Source: Desulfosporosinus sp. OT
Lineage (GTDB): Bacteria; Bacillota; Desulfitobacteriia; Desulfitobacteriales; Desulfitobacteriaceae
Assembly: GCF_000224515.1 (NCBI RefSeq)
Contig: NZ_AGAF01000263.1
Span: 24,372 to 88,371, forward strand
DNA: 64,000 nt
Direction: 5' to 3'
The first letter of the stretch is position 1; each line of letters begins with the position of its first letter. A program made the position numbers and the translations under genes. The notes beneath the pieces are model-generated. The model did not search any database and was not told the origin of the DNA. It saw nothing but the letters and a program-made list of their open reading frames with translations. Shown here in pieces: positions 25,876 through 35,068 of this stretch.

Positions 25876-26587
25876 TTCTCTCTACCTCACTTACAAAATA
25901 ATTCTCCAAAGTCGCATAGTTGTTCAAGATAGTCTGAGTACTCTCAACATTGAGCATTTTTCCATTGTAGATCACCCCGATACGATTGCAGGTCAGCTCT
26001 ACATCATGGATCAGATGACTAGAGATGAAAAAAGTGGTTTGTTCCTGCTCCGCCAAATGGTGGATCATCCTGCGAATATCGATCATTCCCTCGACATCGA
26101 GACCGTTCAGCGGTTCATCAAGAATGACGACCTGAGGTCGGGATAATATTGCTGCCGACAAACCTAGGCGCTGCTTCATCCCGAGAGAAAATTTTTTGGG
26201 CTTTTCATGCTTATACTTGCTCATACCTGTCAGCTCTAACACTTCTTCAATCCGTTGATGATCGACCTCAGGATAGTACCGAGCCAGCTGCTTCAGATTA
26301 TCAAAGGCGCTAAGATAAGCGTAAGATTCTGCGATTTCGATAAGACAACCTACCTTTTCCATCGCTAACTCATACTCTTCCGTCACACTGTGTCCGAAGA
26401 TTTTCACATCCCCACGATCTGGCCGGATGAGTCCTGTCATTATTTTCATGGCTGTGGTTTTTCCAGCTCCATTTGGACCCAGAAAACCAAAGATGTCTCC
26501 TCTAACTATATCAAGATTAATATCCTGAATACCTCGTCCATTTCCATAGGACTTGGTTAAATTTTCAATCTCAATAATTTTTTCCAC
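25847..26587 (-). CDS. ABC exporter ATPase, BcrA-like
   Basis: 246 residues. Walker A is GPNGAGKTT, the signature FSLGMKQRLGL and Walker B VVILDEPLNGLD, followed by HLIHD as the H-loop. It groups with the BcrA/LanF type ATPases by length and by the LSAFDNLKQLARYYP segment. GTG start with AGGGAGG upstream. First gene of the four-gene exporter/two-component run; the upstream secreted protein gene is separated by 87 bases with a stem-loop. Confidence 0.88.
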   Translation of the reverse strand: MEKIIEIENLTKSYGNGRGIQDINLDIVRGDIFGFLGPNGAGKTTAMKIMTGLIRPDRGDVKIFGHSVTEEYELAMEKVGCLIEIAESYAYLSAFDNLKQLARYYPEVDHQRIEEVLELTGMSKYKHEKPKKFSLGMKQRLGLSAAILSRPQVVILDEPLNGLDVEGMIDIRRMIHHLAEQEQTTFFISSHLIHDVELTCNRIGVIYNGKMLNVESTQTILNNYATLENYFVSEVERNGRVSSCAR

Positions 26588-26617
26588 GGCTTTTCCTCCC
26601 TAGTGAACACCTAATAC

Positions 26618-26643
26618 AGCTGCCAGGAATTCTCCCGGCAGCT
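26618..26643. terminator. Stem-loop between the secreted protein and exporter genes
   Basis: AGCTGCC-A-GGA-ATTC-TCC-C-GGCAGCT, almost a perfect palindrome, but with no T-run on the minus strand. It could partly terminate transcription or mark an RNA-processing site that sets the ratio of the first gene to the exporter genes. Confidence 0.5.
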
Positions 26644-26674
26644 ATCGCTCTCCCTTTTATATAAACTACTTAAA

Positions 26675-27907
26675 CTACTCTAAATCTGGTCTAAAGGATG
26701 AATCTAGAATCAGATTCCCCCTGGACATACTGACCCCATTTAAATACACCTGTCCTGAATGACCATCAACGTAAATGCTTCGCTTACTGCCAGATTCTGT
26801 AGTGTATTCAAATTCCGAGGAATTTTTCTGATCTGACTTTTTAGCGTTAAATTTGAAATTGCGCTCGCTATTCGCATATTCTTCAAATCCTGGCTTATAT
26901 ACTTCATAATATTGTCCTGTAAGGGTCTGATTATCAAAATGTGAGATCTCCATAATCTGTTCTCCCACTTTAACAAACTTATCGTCCTTTTCGAGCAAAA
27001 TGTCATTTTTAAATTTGCCAACAAACTTTTCAGGATTAGTAATTTCAGATCCGTACTCTCTTGCAGTGTCCTTAACAACTTTCTTCCCTGTAAGATCAGG
27101 TTTCCTAACCTTTGTGGCGTTAATGTCTGAAATTTTGAATAAAGCTTCAACCGATATCTCATGAACCGTTCCTTGCTCATCCTTACCAGACAGCACTGCA
27201 GATCCTAAGATGCTTTCCAGCACACCGTCTTTGTTAACTTTGGCGGTACCCTTAACTTCTTTAACAAAAACATCTTTGGTGAGATGGGGTAGATCATCTT
27301 GACGACCGTTGAATTCTTGCTTCATTTGAAATGAAGCCACTGCATTAACCAAGGATGGAATCTGCACCTCAGTTAGAGAGCCTACGAGCCCTTTACTGCC
27401 GTCTGAGTTCTCCGTGACGACTACATGATCTTTCAGACTGCCAACGACAGCGTCCGCTATTTTTTCTATGTCATCTGCCCCATCTTCCTTGAAGGGATTA
27501 GAAAAGGCTTCTTCCTTTCTTTCCTGGGGATACTCCGTCACATAGTAAGTAGGATCACTCTCGGAAACTCGGATATAGGTCGTCTTATCTGAGTAGGTTT
27601 GGGAACTGTCATTATCTCCGTTAATACGTTCTCGAGATGAAATGTTTTCTGACGCACTCTTACTTCTGTCGTACTTATGAATTTCGTTTATAGTCCCCAG
27701 CGTTGTCCCATTGTCCTTCATCGCAATAGAAAAATCCATTGTGAAACTGTCAAATTTGTCGCTGCTCTGCTCAGCAGTCACTTTAAGAGCATCCTTTAAC
27801 TGGTCATACCCGCTTTTTGTGACAATGTCTGCTAGGGCAGTTGTCGCTAATAACAGAGTCCCCAGTGTAAAACTAACGAGCATTGCCGTTTTCTTTTTAA
27901 CCTTCAT
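26675..27907 (-). CDS. Exported protein of unknown function, first gene of the exporter locus
   Basis: 410 residues with a signal peptide (MKVKKKTAMLVSFTLGTLLL, cleavage near ATTALA-D). The rest is hydrophilic, with many Ser, Asp and Lys residues and no membrane segment or anchor. It contains a repeated theme of beta-strand-like blocks such as KYDRSKSASENISSRE and FNAKKSDQKNSSEFEY. I do not recognise the family. It is placed directly ahead of a BcrA-type exporter and its two-component system, so it may be a sensor co-factor or a protective extracellular protein. GAGGGG precedes the ATG. Confidence 0.7.
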   Translation of the reverse strand: MKVKKKTAMLVSFTLGTLLLATTALADIVTKSGYDQLKDALKVTAEQSSDKFDSFTMDFSIAMKDNGTTLGTINEIHKYDRSKSASENISSRERINGDNDSSQTYSDKTTYIRVSESDPTYYVTEYPQERKEEAFSNPFKEDGADDIEKIADAVVGSLKDHVVVTENSDGSKGLVGSLTEVQIPSLVNAVASFQMKQEFNGRQDDLPHLTKDVFVKEVKGTAKVNKDGVLESILGSAVLSGKDEQGTVHEISVEALFKISDINATKVRKPDLTGKKVVKDTAREYGSEITNPEKFVGKFKNDILLEKDDKFVKVGEQIMEISHFDNQTLTGQYYEVYKPGFEEYANSERNFKFNAKKSDQKNSSEFEYTTESGSKRSIYVDGHSGQVYLNGVSMSRGNLILDSSFRPDLE

Positions 27908-28260
27908 TCATTCAACCCCTCAACTATATTTGTGGAAGCTTCCTAAGGATATTCTAACCTAATGGTCTTGATTTTCCCTAAACAGTTTATTAACAAAGTA
28001 TAAACTGTTTTTCTTCTACTTAACACAAATATTTTGACTCATCCGTTCTGCAATCGCTTCCCCCAACCAGATTTCCGGTAGGAATCCTGCCTGCGCAACC
28101 ACGCTGGTGTAAATAACAAGAAAAATGGTATATAATGAGGACAAAGCATAGGTTTAATCCTTCATTAGTCTGAATCTGCCATGGGTAGTTGAAGCGAAGA
28201 TTTACACTTAATGCCACGAAGAAATTCAAATTAAATCATTGGTGGAGGGATTGATAGTTC
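27908..28260. other. Intergenic region, divergent promoters
   Basis: About 350 bases between the divergent exported-protein and yojF genes. A TATAAT lies at 28131-28136 on the plus strand as a possible -10 for yojF, without a convincing -35. Nothing else stands out. Confidence 0.45.
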
Positions 28261-28611
28261 ATGAACCCAATAGATAAGTCGATTGTACAACCTGCGCTGG
28301 ACAGTTTTCTAAACCGAGATGTATACCTCCACCTAGAGACGACCAATGGAGCCTATGCAGCCCATAACCGAGAGAGCAATATGACTGTAGGGGCGTATAT
28401 TCGCAATGGTCGCATTTCTTATGGACGAGGGATCATCACAGGTGACGGTCCATATCGCGTCGGGCTCAAGATGGAACTCGGCTGGGTTTACGCCGAAGGA
28501 CTAACTGATTTTGAGATGGAGCAAGAAGGCCAACTCTTACTCGCCGGTCATGATCAAGAGGGGCGACTGGCTGTAGCTCTGGAACTCAGTTTGCACCCAT
28601 TTGAACTGTAA
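28261..28611 (+). CDS. yojF: YojF-like (DUF1806) protein
   Basis: 116 residues matching the DUF1806/YojF family. The conserved parts read VYLHLETTNGAYAAH, NMTVGAYIRNG and YRVGLKMELGWVYAEGLTDF. In Bacillus the gene sits beside bshB2 (yojG) just as here, 72 bases upstream of a PIG-L deacetylase. The role is unknown, probably accessory to bacillithiol metabolism. A small hairpin (CTGAAC...GTTCAG, about 28621-28643) lies between the two genes. Confidence 0.85.
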   Translation: MNPIDKSIVQPALDSFLNRDVYLHLETTNGAYAAHNRESNMTVGAYIRNGRISYGRGIITGDGPYRVGLKMELGWVYAEGLTDFEMEQEGQLLLAGHDQEGRLAVALELSLHPFEL

Positions 28612-28683
28612 AGCCGTCGCCTGAACACCGCAACGGGGTTCAGACGTTGCCGTAAATTTTGATTAACGTGGGAGGAATAATTC

Positions 28684-29352
28684 TTGGAACGACACGTTCT
28701 TGTAGTTTTTCCCCATCCAGACGACGAAACGTTTGGCTGTGGTGGAACTATAGCACAATTTGCCAAATCGGGGGTTCCGGTCACTTATATCTGCGGTACT
28801 TTAGGCCAAATGGGGCGCAATATGGGAAAACCGTTTTTTGCCACCCGTGAGTCATTACCTAAAATTCGAGAAACAGAATTGGAGAAAGCTTGCCAGGCTA
28901 TCGGCATCCAAAAGGTGATTAAACTTGGGTTACGCGATAAAACGATTGAGTTTGAAGATCCTGAACTATTGGCCGATAGAATTGAACAAATCCTGCGCGA
29001 GCTCAAGCCCTCCCTGGTCCTTACCCACTATCCCGGTTATGCAGTACATCCAGATCACAATGCTCTTGGCGATGTAACCATTCGTGCTATTTCTCGTCTT
29101 TCTGATCAGGAACGCCCGATAGTGCATGCTCACGCTTTTGCCCGTGACTGTCAGGATGTGCTCGGCCCACCAGATATCGTCAACGACATTTCTGACATGG
29201 CTGAAGTGAAGCTGGCTGCGATCCGGGCGCACAGGACTCAATCACAACTAGTTCTTGGGCGCCTTGCCAATGGACAGTTAAAAAAACCATCGTCGAAGGA
29301 CTCTTATAGCCACATGCTCAGGCGTGAATCTTTTTGGACCTACCATTTCTAG
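28684..29352 (+). CDS. bshB2: Bacillithiol biosynthesis deacetylase BshB2-like (PIG-L family)
   Basis: 222-residue PIG-L metal-dependent deacetylase. The zinc motif FPHPDDETFGCGGT follows directly after the N-terminal strand, and HPDHNALG supplies the third ligand. BshB enzymes remove acetyl from GlcNAc-malate to give GlcN-malate in bacillithiol synthesis. The start is a TTG at 28684 with GGAGG 8 bases upstream; no ATG or GTG fits. The neighbouring yojF supports BshB2 over the related BshB1 or mycothiol conjugate amidases. Confidence 0.87.
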   Translation: MERHVLVVFPHPDDETFGCGGTIAQFAKSGVPVTYICGTLGQMGRNMGKPFFATRESLPKIRETELEKACQAIGIQKVIKLGLRDKTIEFEDPELLADRIEQILRELKPSLVLTHYPGYAVHPDHNALGDVTIRAISRLSDQERPIVHAHAFARDCQDVLGPPDIVNDISDMAEVKLAAIRAHRTQSQLVLGRLANGQLKKPSSKDSYSHMLRRESFWTYHF

Positions 29353-29377
29353 TACGGCCACGCTAAGATTATCATAA

Positions 29378-29423
29378 AAGCCAGTAACCTCCCTTACATT
29401 TCTTAAAGGAGCGTTACTGGCTT
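29378..29423 (+). terminator. Intrinsic terminator after bshB2
   Basis: AAGCCAGTAAC pairs perfectly with GTTACTGGCTT; inside, CTCC pairs with GGAG, giving a long two-part stem before a T-containing tail. Confidence 0.75.
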
Positions 29424-29615
29424 ATGTTATTCTCTTTGACATTCTATTAACATTTTTGCTAATCCCCAGGTTTTAAACCTTCATTTTTTTAATACTTTGT
29501 ATTCGAAATCAGAATTGCTCTACCTTACCAGAGACAGTATAGTGAGGTTGTAGACGAACCTGGCATTCTTATCTTAGTCGTCAACACGATATAACCTAGG
29601 ATTGGAGAAATGACT

Positions 29616-30776
29616 GTGCTAGCATCCCAAGTTGCCTTATTTCGTCCCCTAATTGATAAACCTGAAAAACGCCCTTCCGTTGCCCGCCAATTTGGCACTA
29701 ATTGGTTCACCGTAGTTATGGGAATTGGCATTGTCGCTGCTCTGACTTATACATCGCCCATTCCTCTCCCTGGACAACACTTGATCGGCATGGCCTTCTT
29801 TCTTGTCGACAATGTTGTTTTGACCATTGCTCTTGGCTTGTGGTTGTGGCGATGGATACGCCACACTGACGAGGCACTAAAGGATTTTTCCGACCCGAGC
29901 AAGATCCTTTTTTACGGTGCCTTAGCGATGGGCATCAATGTGATTGGAAATGACTATCTTGTCATCGGTACGCACATGCTTACTCCGCCAACTGCTATCT
30001 TGATCAGTAAAGTCATCTGGCTTTGCGGAGTTGTAGTTGCTCTGTTTACTGTCGTTATTGTACCTTATTTACTCTTTGTCACCCACCAAGTTTCCGTTGA
30101 GGAAACCCATGCCAGTTGGCTAATTCCAGTTGTTCCCCCCATTGTAGCCGCAGCTACAGGTGCTAATCTTATCCCCTTTTGGAGTTCTTCTACTTATCAG
30201 TTTTCTTTTGCTATGCTCATTTTGGCAATGTTTGGCATGACTTTTTTCCTATTTATCATGATCAGCAGTTTATATTATTCTCGGCTTGTTTATCAAGGTA
30301 AGATTGCTGGGAGCTTAGCCCCGAGCGTTTGGATCGAAATCGGTCCTCTAGGGATGTCTATGACAATTTTTTGCACTCTTCCCCTTGTCACTCAACCCAT
30401 TTTTGGTGCTTGGAACGCCGGATTTTATGCTCTAGGTATCCTCTTTGCTGTTTCGATGTGGGGAGTGGGCATCTGGTGGATCATGATCGCCAGTCTCTAC
30501 TCTCTTGTGCATCTTCTGGACATAAAAAGTAAAATCCCCTACAACTTGGGCTGGTGGAGTTACGTCTTCCCGCTTGGCAGCTTTACAACTGGAACCTACG
30601 CCTTGAACCATCTATTAGGGCATTCGTTCTTTGCAATAGCTGGATTGATACAATTGATCGCTTTGTTAGGATTCTTTAGTCTTGTCTTAATCAAAACCCT
30701 CGTTGGCGTTTATAACGGATCTTTGCTGCGTTGGCGATCCCCTCATCTTCATCTTTTGATCCAACAAAAAGCCTGA
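29616..30776 (+). CDS. TDT-family transporter (dicarboxylate/tellurite/sulfite-type, TehA-SLAC1 fold)
   Basis: 386 residues and about ten hydrophobic segments. The N-terminal FGTNWFTVVMGIGIVAALTY is the family's entry helix, and the central segments follow the TDT pattern of short loops. Members move malate, tellurite, sulfite or act as anion channels. GTG 29616 is preferred because GGAG lies 8 bases upstream; ATG 29610 would leave only 2 bases. It is convergent with a CysL-like LysR gene, and in a sulfur-metabolising anaerobe sulfite or dicarboxylate transport are both reasonable; the sequence does not decide between them. Confidence 0.82.
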   Translation: MLASQVALFRPLIDKPEKRPSVARQFGTNWFTVVMGIGIVAALTYTSPIPLPGQHLIGMAFFLVDNVVLTIALGLWLWRWIRHTDEALKDFSDPSKILFYGALAMGINVIGNDYLVIGTHMLTPPTAILISKVIWLCGVVVALFTVVIVPYLLFVTHQVSVEETHASWLIPVVPPIVAAATGANLIPFWSSSTYQFSFAMLILAMFGMTFFLFIMISSLYYSRLVYQGKIAGSLAPSVWIEIGPLGMSMTIFCTLPLVTQPIFGAWNAGFYALGILFAVSMWGVGIWWIMIASLYSLVHLLDIKSKIPYNLGWWSYVFPLGSFTTGTYALNHLLGHSFFAIAGLIQLIALLGFFSLVLIKTLVGVYNGSLLRWRSPHLHLLIQQKA

Positions 30777-30819
30777 AGATCTTCAATACCAAAGGGCTTT
30801 GAGAGCACATAATCTACTT

Positions 30820-30860
30820 AAAGAGAGCCGACTACTCCCAAAGAGTAATCGGCTCTTTAG
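30820..30860. terminator. Bidirectional terminator between TDT and LysR genes
   Basis: AGAGCCGA-C-TACTC pairs with GAGTA-A-TCGGCTCT across a 5-base loop and is flanked by A- and T-rich ends on both sides, so it can stop both convergent transcripts. Confidence 0.85.
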
Positions 30861-30894
30861 TTATCCATTTTCCGGAGGTAAATTGTCCATTTAA

Positions 30895-31785
30895 TTAGGT
30901 AAGTAGGTCATGTGAGAAGAGCTGTTCCGTGAAAACCTCCATTGCTTTGGACATTTCGTGATTCTTCGATCTTATTAAAGAAAATGAACGAGCAAGTCGC
31001 TTGCCTTTAATCGAAACCCTTGTCAATTCCTTCGCATTTAATTCTTTTCGAACAATCCAACATGAGACAAGTGCCATACCTAGACCGGCCACTACTGCCT
31101 GCTTTACAGCTTGACTACTTCCAAAGATGTAGGTCTTTTTAACGTTAATTCCCCAATCTGAAATAAGCTTATCACAGAATGACCGCGTTCCAGAACCGCT
31201 TTCTCTAAGAATCCACACTTGATCCTGGAGATGATCTGCAGTAACTATTGGAAGCCTAGCCAAGGGATGTTGGTTGGGAACCACTAAAATAATCTCATCC
31301 TCCATTAAAGGACGGATGTCAAGATCTAAATGGGTTACTTCCCCTTCCACAAGAGCAATGTCCAAGTGGTTGGCTCGAACTGCTTGAGTAATTTCCTCCG
31401 TATTATCGATTGACGCTTCTATGTTCACAGTCGGAAATTGAGCCGCAAATTCGGCCAATACAAAGGGTAAAATGTATTCTCCAAGTGTATAACTTGCGCC
31501 AACTTTCAGTGAGCCTGTAACCACATTTGTTAACTGGTCGATATCTTCTTTTGCTTTGTCATATAGAAGTAACATCTGCTTGGCATAGTCATAGAAGATT
31601 TCGCCCGATTGAGTAAGCTCCAAGTGTTTTGAAGAGCGATTCATGAGCTTCGAACCGAGTTCATTTTCTAAATTGCGAATTTGCAAGCTGACACTGGGTT
31701 GGGACAAATAGAGTTCTTCAGCGGCACGGGAGAAATTCTTATATTCAACGACAGTTACAAATATTTTCAAGGGATCGTTGATCAT
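30895..31785 (-). CDS. LysR-family regulator, CysL-like
   Basis: 296 residues with the LysR winged helix (FSRAAEELYLSQPSVSLQIR) and a substrate-binding domain containing VTGSLKVGASYTLGEYILP, a sequence pattern I associate with the CysL/YeiE branch that senses sulfur compounds. It probably controls a divergent or nearby target, but the gene upstream (otsAB) is more than 500 bases away and the TDT carrier is convergent, so the target is uncertain. GAGG precedes the ATG. Confidence 0.85.
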   Translation of the reverse strand: MINDPLKIFVTVVEYKNFSRAAEELYLSQPSVSLQIRNLENELGSKLMNRSSKHLELTQSGEIFYDYAKQMLLLYDKAKEDIDQLTNVVTGSLKVGASYTLGEYILPFVLAEFAAQFPTVNIEASIDNTEEITQAVRANHLDIALVEGEVTHLDLDIRPLMEDEIILVVPNQHPLARLPIVTADHLQDQVWILRESGSGTRSFCDKLISDWGINVKKTYIFGSSQAVKQAVVAGLGMALVSCWIVRKELNAKELTRVSIKGKRLARSFSLIRSKNHEMSKAMEVFTEQLFSHDLLT

Positions 31786-32326
31786 CTTTGATACCTCTAT
31801 TCCAACGAATTGCTACCAGTTCAATTCACTTATCTGCTAATTCCACTATAATTGCTTCAGCGTCGCGGTGGCGTGAAACTATACTATACCATAACACACG
31901 ACTAATCTTAAACCCGTACCTGGTTCTTATGTTTAGCTTATAATCTCTCACGGCATAACTAACACTAGCCGCCATTTCTATCACCATAATTTACCTCTAT
32001 GGGTATAGTATCAAGAAATTGAACTCTATCCGTGAAAATTATATAGAGATTTTATGAAGCTTTTATTCATCAGTCTTTCATTTTAAAATAAATTAAGTAG
32101 ACATGAAGCAACTCAAATGATATTATTAAGTTGTTAGGTAAAATAAGTAATTTTTACAAGGTTTCCTCTGACGTTAAAGACATACTTGAATTCATTTGCG
32201 ACTAAACTCAACCATGGATTGAGGACCTTGCGGAACCGCCTAACGCGGTTCTTTTGTTTATTTTTAATAAGAACAATCAAATTTATAGTAAGGGGGAGCT
32301 CTATCAAGTAGAAAGGAGAAATGTTC
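31786..32326. other. Intergenic region
   Basis: 540 bases between the divergent LysR and otsAB genes, AT-rich with no coding frame that I can support. A hairpin GAACCGC-N5-GCGGTTC at 32233-32251 followed by TTTTGTTTATTTTT looks like an intrinsic terminator on the plus strand; as no gene precedes it, it may act as an attenuator in the otsAB leader. Confidence 0.5.
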
Positions 32327-34567
32327 ATGAGATTAATCATTGTTTCTAACAGACTGCCGTTGAACGGGGTTCAGAAGGAATGTAAACTCAAATTTGAGCA
32401 AAGCGTAGGGGGGCTGGTCTCTGGCTTAAGTGCTTATTTAGATTTGATGAAAAGCACCTCGACCCAGGACGTCGAATATGTCTGGATCGGTTGGCCGGGA
32501 ATCACAGTGCCGGATAAGATGCAAACGGATGTGAAGCGCGTCTTAAAGGATCTCAACGCTTCTCCTGTATTCTTATCGGCTGAGGCTATGGACAAATTTT
32601 ATCTAGGTTTTTGCAATAAAATCATTTGGCCCTTGTTCCATTATTTCCCCTCCAATACTGACTATGACAAGGATTACTGGCTCCAATACCGAGAGGTCAA
32701 CAAGATCTTCAGGGACGCTGTGTTAGAGGTTATCCAACCGGGTGATGTCATCTGGGTACACGATTACCACCTTATGCTCCTGCCGGGCCTGCTCCGGGAG
32801 GAACTCCCCCATACTCCTATTGGCTTTTTCCTGCATATTCCCTTTCCATCCTATGAACTCTATCGCCTACTGCCGTCTGAGTGGGGCCAAGAAATCCTGC
32901 ACGGGCTCCTAGGTGCAAATCTTATTGGCTTCCACACGCATGAATATGCCCAATATTTCTTAAGGTCGGTGCTGCGGATTTTAGGATATGAACATAAACT
33001 GGGGCAAATCCTAGCTCAGGATCATGCGGTTAAAGTTGACACCTTTCCCATGGGCATTGATTACCAAAGATATCATTCAAACCCTGCAAGCTCAGGGTTC
33101 GGGCAAAACATGAAGGAACTAGAACAACTACTTGACGGATTTAAGGCCGTTCTTTCGGTAGACCGCTTAGACTACAGTAAAGGAATCAGCAACCGTCTAC
33201 AGGGATACAAGCTGTTTCTGGAGAACAACCCCCAGTGGTGCGAGCAAGTGGTACTGCTCATGATCGTTGTTCCTTCTCGCGTTGGAGTTAAGCATTATCA
33301 GCAAATGAAACGACAGATCGATGAACTTGTGGGTGAGATAAATGGTCGTTTCGGCACGCTTAACTGGACACCGATTATTTACCAATATAAGTTCTTGCCG
33401 CTTAACTCTCTGCTGGCCATGTACAGACAAAGTGATGTAGCATTAATTACCCCCCTGCGGGATGGCATGAACTTAATTGCTAAAGAATATGTGGCTGCTC
33501 GCCCTGATCAAACAGGTGTGCTTATTCTGAGCGAAATGGCTGGAGCTGCCAAAGAATTGGGAGAGGCTCTAATCATCAACCCAAATAACCTTGAAGCTAT
33601 TGCAGGAGCTTTGCAACAAGCTTTGACAATGCCTGAAGCAGAGCAGAAAAAGCGCAATAAAGTAATGCAACAGCAACTCAAACGTTATGATGTGGTACGC
33701 TGGTCAGGCGATTTCATCCAAGAACTGTTGCAGGTGCAGAAAAGCCAATCCCAGACCCTTCCTCTTGACAAACACCAACAGACCTTGTCCACCGTTTTCC
33801 ATCAGGCCGATAAACGGCTGTTGCTTCTTGACTATGACGGAACGCTGGTTCCGTTTACCGACAGCCCTGACCATGCTAAACCTGATAAGGAACTTCTGGA
33901 TCTTCTACAGAGTTTGACCGAAACTAATACAGAAGTGGTTATCATTAGTGGCAGGGACAGAGCGATCCTGGAAACTTGGCTCGGCTTCTTAAATATCACC
34001 CTCGTGGCTGAGCATGGGGCTTGGCTCAAGAGGCCGGGAGAACCGTGGAGTTTGAGAAAACCTCTGATCAACACCTGGAAACGCAATCTTATGCCAATCC
34101 TCGAAATGTATGCTGACAGACTCCCTGGCTCATTTATCGAAGAGAAAGAATTTTCACTGGCTTGGCATTTCCGTCAAGCAAATCCTGAGCTTAGTGCCGC
34201 TTGTGCTCGTGAACTAATGGACGAGTTGGTCGCTTTCACTTCTAATATTGATATTCATATTCTCCAAGGCAATAAAGTCATTGAAATTCGCAACTCTGAA
34301 GTGACAAAAGGATCAACCGGCCTCTATCTAGCGCTCAAAGACGACTATGATACTATTCTGGCCATTGGAGATGATACTACCGATGAGGACTTGTTTGCCG
34401 TCCTCGCCCTCGAACATTCCTGGCCAGGCGTTTTGCCGCCAAAAACGTTTACTATTCGTGTTGGTACAGATAAATCTCAAGCCAGCTATTTCCTGCCTGA
34501 TTATATGGAAGTAAGGAAAATGCTCCAAGGACTCACCTCGAAAACTGCACAATTGAAGACAATTTAA
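32327..34567 (+). CDS. otsAB: Fused trehalose-6-phosphate synthase/trehalose-6-phosphatase (OtsA-OtsB)
   Basis: 746 residues. The first 460 or so are a GT20 glycosyltransferase (starts RLIIVSNRLP; contains GGLVSGL, WVHDYHLMLLPGLLRE, LSVDRLDYSKGI and PLRDGMNLIAKEYVA), which makes trehalose-6-phosphate from UDP- or GDP-glucose and glucose-6-phosphate. From about residue 485 on is a HAD phosphatase with motif I LLLDYDGTLVPF, motif II ISGRD and the GDDTTDEDLF motif IV. One polypeptide therefore makes trehalose in two steps. ATG 32327 has GGAG 8 bases before it; ATG 32321 is too close. Monocistronic with a strong terminator; probable role in osmotic or spore stress. Confidence 0.95.
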   Translation: MRLIIVSNRLPLNGVQKECKLKFEQSVGGLVSGLSAYLDLMKSTSTQDVEYVWIGWPGITVPDKMQTDVKRVLKDLNASPVFLSAEAMDKFYLGFCNKIIWPLFHYFPSNTDYDKDYWLQYREVNKIFRDAVLEVIQPGDVIWVHDYHLMLLPGLLREELPHTPIGFFLHIPFPSYELYRLLPSEWGQEILHGLLGANLIGFHTHEYAQYFLRSVLRILGYEHKLGQILAQDHAVKVDTFPMGIDYQRYHSNPASSGFGQNMKELEQLLDGFKAVLSVDRLDYSKGISNRLQGYKLFLENNPQWCEQVVLLMIVVPSRVGVKHYQQMKRQIDELVGEINGRFGTLNWTPIIYQYKFLPLNSLLAMYRQSDVALITPLRDGMNLIAKEYVAARPDQTGVLILSEMAGAAKELGEALIINPNNLEAIAGALQQALTMPEAEQKKRNKVMQQQLKRYDVVRWSGDFIQELLQVQKSQSQTLPLDKHQQTLSTVFHQADKRLLLLDYDGTLVPFTDSPDHAKPDKELLDLLQSLTETNTEVVIISGRDRAILETWLGFLNITLVAEHGAWLKRPGEPWSLRKPLINTWKRNLMPILEMYADRLPGSFIEEKEFSLAWHFRQANPELSAACARELMDELVAFTSNIDIHILQGNKVIEIRNSEVTKGSTGLYLALKDDYDTILAIGDDTTDEDLFAVLALEHSWPGVLPPKTFTIRVGTDKSQASYFLPDYMEVRKMLQGLTSKTAQLKTI

Positions 34568-34592
34568 GAATCAACCTCTGATGATAGGAAGA

Positions 34593-34626
34593 GAAGCGAA
34601 CCCTAAATTCCCTTAGGGTTCGCTTC
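34593..34626 (+). terminator. Intrinsic terminator after otsAB
   Basis: GAAGCGAACCCTAA pairs without mismatch with TTAGGGTTCGCTTC across a 6-base loop; TTAA follows. Likely also usable from the opposite side. Confidence 0.85.
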
Positions 34627-34663
34627 TTAACGTTATCCGACAATGAAAGATCAGTGAATGAGT

Positions 34664-34993
34664 TTACTCTGTTTTTTGAGGAATGGGGGAATCATTAGAG
34701 GGTTTACGGCCGCAGCTTTTTTTGTGCTTAAAACCATGAAATTCGCCTTTGTCAATATCCTGTTGGATTTTTTGTTGACGTTCTTGCATGGCGTTCTTGA
34801 TTTTTTCGGCTTTAGTTTGATCCAGTACTCCGGCTTCTACTTCCTTATCAACAATCTGCGCTTTAATGGTATACATTTGTTGGGTGAGAGCTTTGATCTC
34901 CTTCAATTTAGCTTGATCAACAGCCCCGAAGGCAGGCACGGCGCTTAAAACCAACAAAGCCAAAGCTAAAATACTTACAGCCAGTTTTCTCAT
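34664..34993 (-). CDS. Secreted DUF2680-like protein
   Basis: 109 residues. A signal peptide (MRKLAVSILALALLVLSAVP, cleavage near AFG-A) precedes a helical charged domain with KEIKALTQQMYTIKAQIVDK and AGVLDQTKAEKIKNAM, the DUF2680 pattern. The C-terminus ends in a His/Lys-rich segment. ATG 34993 is chosen because GGAGG is 8 bases upstream, whereas the ATG at 35014 gives a non-signal prefix. Function unknown; such proteins are exported or cell-surface. Confidence 0.75.
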   Translation of the reverse strand: MRKLAVSILALALLVLSAVPAFGAVDQAKLKEIKALTQQMYTIKAQIVDKEVEAGVLDQTKAEKIKNAMQERQQKIQQDIDKGEFHGFKHKKSCGRKPSNDSPIPQKTE

Positions 34994-35068
34994 TTGCCAG
35001 TCCTCCTCATTCATTTATTTGTCGGAAACAATCTTAGAATGCCCAATTAATGTGTTCCTATAACAGGG

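Noticed and set aside
32100-32260. T-box leader before otsAB
   Set aside because: The T-box consensus sequence is missing; only a terminator-like hairpin is present.
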